A DNA stretch of 64,000 nucleotides from Acheta domesticus (taxonomy: Eukaryota > Arthropoda > Insecta > Orthoptera > Gryllidae), in NCBI GenBank assembly GCA_031308135.1, contig JAHLJT010008446.1:163685125-163749124 (forward strand). Reading direction: 5' to 3'. Positions 55,041 to 64,000 of this stretch are shown piece by piece. The position numbers were made by a program, and so were the translations under genes. The notes under the pieces were generated by a model. That model was not told where the DNA came from and made no database searches. It saw only the letters and a list, made by a program, of their open reading frames with translations. Position 1 is the stretch's first letter, and the number at the start of each line of letters is the position of its first letter.

Positions 55041-57309
55041 CAGAATCGGTTGTTTGAAACAGTCACGAAGAACTTCTATCGCAATCTGACTCAAAAACCG
55101 AATGGCAATGTTGTCACACCTTCAAAAGATGATGTCGTGGCATTTTGGGCAGCAATCTTACAACAAAGACGCATGGAAACAGTGGAAGATGTTCATGAAT
55201 TCTCGGAAGAGCTTCCAAGCAATGAAGATCATGGGGAAGTCGAAATTCCCCGGGATGGATAAGATACAGATTTATTGGATTAAGAAATTATCAGCATTAC
55301 ATTCGCATCTAGCAAAGGCTATTATTCAAATTTTAGAAAATGCAAAGGAACTCCCGGAATGGCTCACACGCGGCATCACGTATTTTCTACCCAGAGCGGC
55401 AGACAGCTCTGTGGCGAAGACCTACAGGCCAATCACTTGTCTGCCAGTACTGTACAAAGTTATAACTGCTGCCTTAGCTGACAAAATGTACAGATAACTA
55501 GATTCTTCTCTAGAGAAGAATCCTCTAATGTCAGCTGAACAAAGAGTATGTCGTAAAGGTTCTTATGGCTGTAAGGAAATCTTGCTACTGAAGAAAGTCA
55601 TCTTGAAAGATGTAAAGAAACGAAAACGTAATTTGAGCACGGCTTGGATTGACTATCAAAAGGCCTTTGATAGTGTACCACACGACTGGATTTTGAAGAC
55701 CCTGGAGATCTATCGATTTCATCCTAGACACTGAATTTTGCAAGGATAGTATGAAGTCGTGGAGTACCAGGTTACTAATACACAGCGGAAAGGAAGCAGT
55801 AGAAACCAGAAGTATTCAGATTAACAGGGGTATTTTTCAAGGAGATTCACTATCTCCTCTCTTGTTTTGCATTAGTTTGATCCCACTATCTAGACAGTTG
55901 TCGCAAGCTGACTTTGGTTACAAGCTCCATGGTGATAAAAGGCTTGTATGACATTTATTTTACATGGATAATTTTAAAGTGTTTGCTAAGAATGAAGCGA
56001 TTCTCTTCCAAATGCTGTCTGTCGTGAATGACTTTAGCAATGACATCTGCATGATGTTTGGTCTTGACAAATGTGCAAAAATCAATCTAAAAAGAGGCAA
56101 ACTGACAACATCCGAGAGCATTGAAGCTGATATGCACACTGTGATTCAAGATCTTCAGCCAGGTAAAACTTACAAATATCTGGGCATTGAAGAATGTGAG
56201 ACCATCTCGAACGACACAATGAAAGAGAGAATTCGCAAGGAGTATTACAGAATAGTGAGACTTGTTCTTCAGTCTGCTCTGAATTCCAGGAATAAAGTAT
56301 TTGCAATTGGTAATCTGGCAGTGACTGTAGTCGAGTACAGTTCCGGACAAGTGGACTGGACTGAGCAAAAAATTCGCAACATGGATCGAAAGACCAGAAA
56401 ACTGTAAACAATTACATGTCGCCCACCCTCGAGCTGATGTACATAGACTTTATGAGTCACGTAGAAAAGGAGGAAGAGGCCTCAGACAAATTGAAGACTC
56501 CTGGCATAATGCAATAGTCGGGATGGGAAAGTATGTAGTCAGACATCAAGATGACCCACTGATGAGGCAGGTCATAAAATCTGACCGAAGAATGAGAAAC
56601 ATAAGCATTGTTAGGGTAGCAAAATGTATTGCAAAGAAAACTAAGCAAGACACGTCGAATAACACAGACACTAAACTTCTGGTGTTGCGAGCATGAAATG
56701 TGAGACGCAAAAAATGTTAATGATATCGTGGAGGGACAAACCACTCCATGGACAATATCTAAAAAAATGGACAAGGTGCAGATCAATAAAGATCAATCAT
56801 TTATGTGGCTTAAAAGGGGAAGGATGAAGCCAGAAACGGAAGCATTTGTAGTATCTGCTCAAGATCAAGCGTTGAGAACACGACATTATGATAAAGCGGT
56901 TCTCAAAATTTCCCAAGTAGGCAAATACCGAATTTGCCAGGAGCAAGTAGAAACTATTGATCATATTGTCTCAGCTTGCCCAATTCTAGAAAAGACAGAT
57001 TAGTTAAGAAGACACGACGGGGGGGTGTGCAGTTACCTCCTCTGGCAAAACTGTACCGCTTTCGAGGTTTCAAACACATGCCCCAAGTGGTACGAACACT
57101 CCACAAAACCGGTGACATCGGTTGGACTCTGTACAATATTGTACAACCAACAAATTCAAGAGGATCGTACGATAGCAGCAAACAAACCGGATATTGTTAT
57201 CCGGGATTTTGAGAAAAAATCATGTCTGCTTGTAGACGTGTTGTGTGTGACACGTTACTGTACCTTTCCATCAAAATGTCGTAAGCAAGGAGGCAGAGAA
57301 ACGTCTTAA
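55038..57309 (+). pseudogene. Dong/R4-like LINE RT to endonuclease, catalytic box mutated
   Basis: RT blocks are WLTRGITYFLPR (about 55360), SVAKTYRPITCLPVLYKVI, RKGSYGCKEILLL, AWIDYQKAFDSVPHDWI (55640-55690), IFQGDSLSPLLFCISLIPL and the catalytic box as YMDN at 55961-55972 instead of MDD. Then FAKNEAILFQML and KYLGIE. Beyond 56700 are the thumb, the zinc finger (CQEQVETIDHIVSACPI) and the PDIVIRDFEKKSCLLVD endonuclease core (57180-57240). Compared with the second copy there is a ~37-bp deletion at 55172. The Asp-to-Asn change and frameshifts make it inactive. Confidence 0.78.
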
Positions 57310-57379
57310 TTACAAGAGTTTGGAAATTGAGATCAACCGAATGTGGGGCGTAAAAGCACAGGTCGTCCCGATAGTCCCC

Positions 57380-58735
57380 CTACAACAAAGACGCATCGTG
57401 GCTACAATCTGAAGTTGATGCTGCCGATGAACTTGTAGAAACAGTGGAAGATGTTCACCAATTTTCGGAAGAGGCCCTCTTCCAAGCAATTAAGAACATG
57501 GGAAACTGGAAGTCCCCCGGGATGGATAAGATCCAGATTTATTGGATTAAGAAATTAACAGCAATACATTCTCATCTAGCAAAGGGTGTTAATAAAATTT
57601 TTGAAAACCCAAAGGAAATCCCGGAATGGCTCACACGCGGCATCACGTATTTGCTACCCAAAGCGGGAGACAGCTCTTTGGCGAAGAACTACAGGCCAAT
57701 TACTTGTCTGCCAGTACTGTACAAAGTTATTGTTGTGTCCAAAAAGAACCAGTAGATCGAGTTAAAATAAGTTTATTAACAAAGTAGCGTTTTCTCGGTA
57801 CAAACAATGTTCCAGCGACCGGTAGAGTAAACCAGGTCGTAGGCAAATCTTCAATGTCCAGGATATGTACCGAGAAGAGCGTAGGTCGTTGCAAAGTCCG
57901 GGTGACGTGCCGAAGGTGTTGCCGTAGTCCGAAGTAATACTGCGAGAGAGAGATCCGGGGGCGTTGCGTGGTCGACTGTGCTGTCTCCAATACTGCTGCG
58001 AAGTACACTCGATGCCGGGCAGATTCCAACTGCCTTCCGGGACGTCGGCCGGCTCCCTTTAAAGGGCCGGCGTCCGGCGGCGAGACTCGCTCCATGGCTC
58101 GAGACCGCCGAACCGTGGCTGTAGCTGATTGCTGCCGCCGCCGGCTCCCGTCAGGGCGCGCTGCCTTGACGCTAGCGCGCCAAACTCCAAATTTATGCGC
58201 GCCGTGACTAGCGCAACATAACAGTTATAACTTCAGCCATAGCTGACAAAATGTGCAGACATCTGGATAAGAATCATGTAATGCCCGCTGAACAAAAAGG
58301 ATGTCGTAAAGGCTCTTATGGCTGTAAGGAAATCTTGCTACTGAATAAAGTCATCTTGAATGATGTAAAGAAACGCAAACGTAATTTGAGCATGGCTTGG
58401 ATTGACTACCAAAAGGCCTTTGATAGTGTACCACACGATTGGATTTTGAAGACCCTGGAGATCTATCGATTTCATCCTAGACTTATTGAATTTTGCTAGG
58501 CTAGTATGAAGTCGTGGAGTACCAGGTTACTAATACACAGCGGAAAGGAAGCAGTAGAAACCAGAAGTGTTCTGATTAACAGGGGTATTTTTCAAGGAGA
58601 TTCTCTATCCCCTCTGCTGTTTTGCATTAGTTTGATCCCACTATCGAGACAGTTGTCGCAAGCTGACTTTGGTTTTAAACTCCATGGTGATGAACGGCCA
58701 GTATCACATTTGTTTTACATGGATGATCTGGAACG
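57380..58735 (+). mobile_element. Dong/R4-like LINE, second partial copy, split by a solo LTR
   Basis: Corresponds to 55152-55975 of the first copy, beginning CTACAACAAAGACGC. RT blocks WLTRGITYLLPK, YRPITCLPVLYKVI, [LTR], KGSYGCKEILLLNK, AWIDYQKAFDSVP, IFQGDSLSPLLFC and the intact catalytic box YMDD at 58716-58727. It ends a few codons later at about 58735, where the foldback-like array begins. It lies head-to-tail with the first copy, without spacer. Confidence 0.75.
57731..58223 (-). mobile_element. Solo LTR with 5-bp target duplication
   Basis: 493 bp, TGTTGTG...CATAACA, flanked by GTTAT on both sides (57726-57730 and 58224-58228). Comparison with 55446-55490 shows the uninterrupted LINE sequence at the same place, so the empty site is known. 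The minus orientation is inferred from AATAAAC near the left end and the GC-rich, TATA-containing part near the right end. No internal region remains; it arose by LTR-LTR recombination. Confidence 0.9.
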
Positions 58736-58738
58736 TCC

Positions 58739-58883
58739 GTTAAGCTGGCAAAGCCATTTTCAAAAAACACATTTTCTCTATACCCAGAATTTTGTGCTAA
58801 TTTTGTGCTTTCCAAATATCCAAAAATTAATTTTTTTTGCTCCAACGGTTTTTTCCAAAAATTGGTGGCTTTGCTGGCTTAAT
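58739..58883. mobile_element. Short MITE-like unit with TTAA ends
   Basis: Starts GTTAAGCTGGCAAAGCC and ends GGCTTTGCTGGCTTAAT, imperfect inverted termini bounded by TTAA. A second, related unit follows head-to-tail at 58884. It may be a miniature element or the terminal repeat of the foldback-like array. Confidence 0.5.
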
Positions 58884-60110
58884 GTTAAGCTGGCAAAGCC
58901 AATTAGCCGAAAACAAATTTTCTTTATACACAAAATATTGTGCTATTTTTGTGCTTTTCAAATATATAAACATTAATATTTTTGCTCTTACCGTCTTTCG
59001 AAAATTTAGAAAAAACGAATTTTCGAAATGCCCGGCCGGCGCAACAACAACGCGTAAGAAAACTACTCGTAGAAAAAAAAACTATCTATCAAAATTACAT
59101 TTTCTTGACACAAAAATAACCACAAAACAATTCTCTATCCAACAATGTTGTTTCGAAATATTCAACATTTAATATTCCCTATAAATAATAATAATTCTTT
59201 ACACTACTGTCAAGAAACAACACAACTCAAGCCATACAATTCCTCATAAAAACTAAACTACTCAACACTTCGCATTAGCCTTCCCCAACATGCAAAATCA
59301 AACTTCATTCTAATCAACTACACTTACAATGATTTTTTCGCTCTAACCGTTTTTTGAAAAATTGAACAAAATGACACGTATGTGGCGCAAGATTGCTCAA
59401 CTCCGCCAAAGAACAAAAACAATCTTCGAAGGAAAAATATCATTCAAAATTAAAATGTCTTATAACAGAATCAAAAACAATACAATGCACTACGCAACAG
59501 TAATGTTTTCAAATCTTTGACTTTCGATACTATCTATAAAAAATCTAAATCATTACACTGATAATCAAAAAAACGACGCATGGAGGTAAACAAATCCTAA
59601 TAAATACTAAACTACTCGACCAATTGCATTGTCCTTTTCCACGAATAACAACGAAATATTGTTCTAATAAACTACACCAACAACGATTTTTTTGCTCCCA
59701 TCGTTTTTTTGAAAATTAAACTCAACCTCGAATGTGTGCACCGGAGTGGCGGGACCTCGGGATAACAAAAACGACGGAAGGAGGAACATATGTCCTAATA
59801 AATACTAATTTACTCGACCAATTGCATTGTCCTTTTCCACGAATAACAATAAAATATCGTTCTAATAAACTACACCAACAATGATTTTTTTGCCCTCATA
59901 GTTTTTTTTGAAAATGCAACCTCGTATGTGTGCACCGGAGTGGCGGGACCTCGGGATAACAAAAACGACGGTAGGGGGAACACATGTCCTAATAAATGCT
60001 AAACTACTCGTCAAATTGCATTGTCTTTTTCCAAGAATAACAATGAAATGTTGTTCTAATAAACTACACCAACAATGATTTTTTTTGCTCTCATCGTTTT
60101 TTTTAAAATT
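58884..60110. repeat. Left arm of foldback-like long inverted repeat
   Basis: Tandem units marked by CAATGATTTTTTTGCTCTC at about 59327, 59682, 59876 and 60072 (spacings 355, 194, 196). Each is inverted relative to the right arm. Distinct subunits match specific right-arm units: 59682 matches 63150, 59327 matches 63505, 60072 matches 62950. No coding potential. Confidence 0.85.
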
Positions 60111-61683
60111 CAACATAACAATGACACTATTCGAAGCCAAAATATCCTTCAAAATTTAAATATCTTTACACAACATAACAACAATGATTCTCTTCATTTA
60201 TTTCTACTAATTTTCATTCTTTTCTCCACTCCCTCTGCGTGCAAAACGAAGTTTTCCGCATTTGATTTTTAAAATTCCTATATACTTAGAATGTTTCAAA
60301 ATTTTAAAAAATGATTTCCCACTTGTAAAAAGATCTGCACAATACTTTATGAAAAATAATTCCAAAGATGGAATTATTATGGAACCACGTCATTGGTTTA
60401 TGCCAATACAATAAAATATTAGGACATTGCAAATAATACAATACAATACATAACAAAATATAAAAGCAATATATTTATTGCACTGATATAAACCTATTTT
60501 ACCCTATTGTCATCTGCTACTGTAGAAAAATATCTTTCTGGCACAAGTTTTTATTACATATGAAGTTAAAATAAAATATTACGGAAGAAATTTTGTGGAA
60601 GTTATATGTATATGTCATACTTAACACAAATTCCGTTATAAACTGCAAACAGAAATCATCTCTTCAGTTCTTACTGTGTTATGTGATATTATTATTTAGT
60701 TGTCGTTAGAGCGGCGTCTCCCGACGATGATTTTCTGGGGTTCAATGGTCTCCTATGTTTCTGGAACTGCGGCGCACTGTAAAAGCATGAAATGTCGCAG
60801 TGGACCACGTTCTGTCTTCGCGCGTGAAGACAGTCCTCCATCAACACATCCCTGCCGGATGACGTAGGCCGGAACTCCAAACGTGAGAATCGCCGCGCCG
60901 CTGCTTTTCACCCGTCAGCAAGCGATAGATAAGAGCTGTCGCGCGCCTCTGGAGGTCAAGCGAAAAAGACCCCATTGGTACGGCAGGGTTGAAATGCTCT
61001 GGGAAAACTTTTTCCCATTAGTATTTAAAAGGTTAATGACACCATTATTTCAATCAGCATGAACTGCAATTATTCTAACTGATATACTTATATTTGCCGT
61101 TACGCCAATTATATCATTATTCTGCCAGCACTTTTTAAATACAAAGGTGTTGTCAATCCACCTCTCATCAATACACTATTTGACGGCTTTCCTTCCCTAA
61201 CATCCTAATTTGGACGAGATCTCTTGTTCTCCAATCTACAATATCTGCTCTCTCGACCAAAACTTTTCGTTTTGAATTACACCTCCATCTGTATTCCATC
61301 TGTTCCATTAACATCCAAAGTGACTTTTCTCCCTAAGAGCAATTTATCTTTTCTTTAATTATGGACTGCATTTTCGATACCGTGGGCACTTGCTTTTCAC
61401 GGACGTAAAAATCACAGAGCATTTCTGATTACGCATAAAATCGTGACAGCACTTATTTCATTCGGAGTAACATTTTCTTTATGAATTGTTTTAATGATAG
61501 TTACTCCAACACCAATGTATGCCGCTGCCTGACATTCACTGTGAATTGTCGAATTTGATTTCGATTTCGAATTCGAATTTGATTTCGATTTTGAAGAATA
61601 TTTTTGCTCGGACTAGTGTTCCTGTCATTCGGCGGGGCGCGCCATTCCGGTTCACACATGCGTGGTTAGGTCAATTTTCCAAA
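60111..61683. other. Central region of the inverted repeat, no gene
   Basis: About 1.57 kb between the arms. GC-richer at 60700-60980 without a recognisable ORF. A GATTTCGATTTCGAATTCGA low-complexity stretch lies at 61556-61598. Confidence 0.6.
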
Positions 61684-64000
61684 AAACGGTGAGAGCAAAA
61701 AAATCATTGTTGGTGTAGTTTCTTAGAATAGCATTTTTTTACTGTAGGAAAAGGACAATGCAATTTGTGGGGTACTTCGGTATTCATTAGGATTTATGTG
61801 CTTCAATCCGTGGGTATTTGGATTCCCAGTGTAATAAAATAGAATTTTTTTATGGATAGTATCGGAAGTCAAAACACGGAAGTCTTGAAAACAATACTGT
61901 TGGGTAGTGCATTGTATTGTTGTTGATGCTTTGTGAAAGCACTTAAATTTTAAAGAATAATTTCGCTTGGAATAGTGTCTTTGTTATTTGCCATTCCAGT
62001 GCACACATGCGAGGTTGACTTTAATTTTCCAAACACCGGTGAGAGCAAAAAAATCATTGTTGGTGTTGTTTATTAGAAAAGTATTTCGTTCTTACTGTAG
62101 GAAAAGGACAATGCAATTTGTGGAGTAGTTTGGTATGTATTAGGATTTATGTGCTTCCATCGATGGGTTTTTGGAACCTCAGTGTAGCGAATTAGATTGT
62201 TATCCATATAGTATAGTATCGAAAGTCAAAAAATTGAAAACAATACTGTTGCGTAGTGCATTGTATGATGTTAATGCTTTGTAAAGACATCTGAATTTTG
62301 AAGATATTTTAAGTTGGAATTGTGTCTTCGTAATTCGGCACGGTGCGCCATAACGGAGCACATATTCGTGGTTGAGTTTAATTTTACAAAACACAGTGAA
62401 AGCAAAAAAATCATTGTTGGCATAGTTTATTAGAATAGTATTTTATTCTTATTGTTGGAATAGGTCAATGCTATTAATGTAATAGTATGGTATTTATTAC
62501 GATATTCGTTCTTTCATCCGTGGGTTCATAGACTCTCAGTCTAATGAATTAGAATCTTTTTTATGGATAGTATCGGAAGTCAAAATCTTGAAAAAAAATA
62601 CTATTGCGTAGTGCATTGTACTGTTGTTAATGCTTTGTAAAGGCACATAAACTTTGAAGTATATTTTGGCTTGGAATAGTGTCTTTGTTATCTCGCAGGG
62701 AACGCCATTCCTGTGCACATTTACGTGGTTGTGTTTAATTTTTCAAAAACTGTGAGAACTAAAAATCAATGTTGGTGTAGTTTCTTAGAACAATATTTCA
62801 TTGTTATTCTTAAAAAAGGACAAGGCAATTTGTCAAGTAGTTTAGTATTTATTAGGACATGTGTGCCTCCTTCCGTCGTTTTTGTTATTCCGAGGTCCCG
62901 CCACTCCAGTGCACACATACGAGGTTGAGTTTAATTTTCAAAAAAACGATGAGAGCAAAAAAATCATTGTTGGTGTAGTTTATTAGAACAACATTTCATG
63001 GTTATTCTTGGAAAAAGACAATGCAATTTGACGAGTAGTTTAGTATTTATTAGGACATGTGTGCCTCCTTCCGTCGTTTTTGTTATCCCGAGGTCCCGCC
63101 ACTCCGGTGCACACATACGAGGTTGAGTTTAATTTTCAAAAAAAAACTATGAGAGCAAAAAAATCATTGTTGGTGTAGTTTATTAGAACAATATTTCGTT
63201 GTTATTCGTGGGAAAGGACAATGCAATTGGTCGAGTAGTTTAGTATTTATTAGGATTTGTTTACCTCCATGCGTCGTTTTTTTGATTTTCAGTGTAATGA
63301 TTTAGATTTTTTATAGATAGTATCGAAAGTTAAAGATTTGAAAACATTACTGTTGCGTAGTGCATTGTATTGTTTTTGATTCTGTTATAAGACATTTTAA
63401 TTTTGAATGATATTTTTCCTTCGAAGATTGTTTTTGTTCTTTGGCGGAGTTGAGCAATCTTGCGCCACATACGTGTCATTTTGTTCAATTTTTCAAAAAA
63501 CGGTTAGAGAAAAAAAATCATTGTAAGTGTAGTTTATTAGGATGAAGTTTGATTTTGCATGTTGGGGAAGGCCAATGCGAAGTGTTGAGTAGTTTAGTAT
63601 TTAGTAGGATTGATGTGCCTCCATTGGTGTGTGTTTGGGTACCCAGTTAAAGGATATGCAATTTTTTCTTCGATAGAATTGAAAATAAAAAACTTAAAAA
63701 CAATATTGTTGTATATTGTATTGTATTGTGGTTGATGTTATGTGAGGATAATTTAATTTTGAATGAGAGTTTTGCCTTGATGAGTGATTTTCATATCCTG
63801 CGGGAGGGCGTTGTTCCGGGTGACTCGTGAGTGGTTTTGTTGAATTTTGCAAAAAACGGCGAGAGCAAAAAAATCGGCGTGTGTGTACTTTTTTAGAACA
63901 ATGTTTGGTTCTGTTTGTTGGGAAAGGACATTGCGAAATATTGAGTAGTTTAGTTTTTATGAGGAATTGTATGGCTTGAATTGTGTTGTTTCTTGACAGT
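61684..64000. repeat. Right arm of foldback-like long inverted repeat (continues past the window)
   Basis: Units marked by GAGAGCAAAAAAATCATTG at about 61691, 62040, 62397, 62754, 62950, 63150, 63505 and 63859 (spacings ~355 or ~197). The last 60 bp match the reverse complement of about 59208-59275, so the arms stay paired to the edge of the window. The right arm has three extra inner units and one extra outer unit. Confidence 0.85.

Larger units (their letters stand above)
53523..57379 (+). mobile_element. Dong/R4-like LINE, long copy with 5' end
   Basis: Plus-strand LINE with a 5' ribozyme-like leader, one long ORF broken by shifts (Gag-like N-terminal region, RT, C-terminal zinc finger and restriction-like endonuclease). 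It is truncated in the endonuclease at about 57379, where a second partial copy begins. Clade assignment rests on the GIFQGDSLSPLLFCISLIPL-type RT block, the C-terminal endonuclease and the TAA-rich insertion site. Confidence 0.78.

Overview
The window is eukaryotic, AT-rich and almost entirely made of transposable elements. The families present (R1, Jockey-, RTE- and Dong/R4-like LINEs, a mag-lineage Ty3/gypsy element, Merlin, piggyBac, several hAT groups, pogo-like ends, tRNA-derived SINEs) point to an arthropod, most likely an insect. I see no intact host protein gene. One 1000-N scaffold gap (37657-38656) is present, and its flanks duplicate each other.

Layout. 1-2690: 3' part of a Jockey-like LINE. 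2974-3900: GC-richer block with a perfect five-unit heat shock element and an hsp-like minus-strand promoter, but no coding sequence. 4195-9440: SINE copies and a hAT-type MITE in AT-rich DNA. 10336-13601: near full-length RTE-like LINE with 13-bp target duplications and a candidate HDV-like ribozyme exactly at its 5' end. 13630-17690: direct repeats, an LTR-like block and low-complexity DNA. 18293-24110: nested block in which an older repeat holds a pogo-like element, which holds a piggyBac, which holds a truncated hAT. 25670-30658: complete mag-like LTR retrotransposon with equal-length LTRs, TSD, PBS and PPT, its coding region broken by two frame changes.

31638-43300: degenerate minus-strand gypsy element (Gag, protease, integrase; no RT seen between protease and integrase) with an Ac-like hAT inserted in the protease. 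The hAT and its right flank appear on both sides of the gap, which I read as an unmerged contig overlap. 43425-51840: an R1 LINE split by two hAT-type elements. One of these, a MITE, holds an RTE-like LINE, which in turn holds a Merlin transposon. 52030-58735: another SINE and three fragments of a Dong/R4-like LINE with a C-terminal restriction-like endonuclease. One begins at a (TAA)n microsatellite with the same 150-nt ribozyme-like fold as the RTE LINE. A solo LTR with 5-bp TSD interrupts another fragment. 58739-64000: large foldback-like inverted repeat of ~355-bp and ~197-bp units, running off the right edge.

There is no operon logic here. The relationships are those of insertion: target duplications and interrupted reading frames give the relative order of events. 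The small indels between the two gap-flanking copies suggest imperfect base accuracy, so single-base frameshifts should be treated cautiously.
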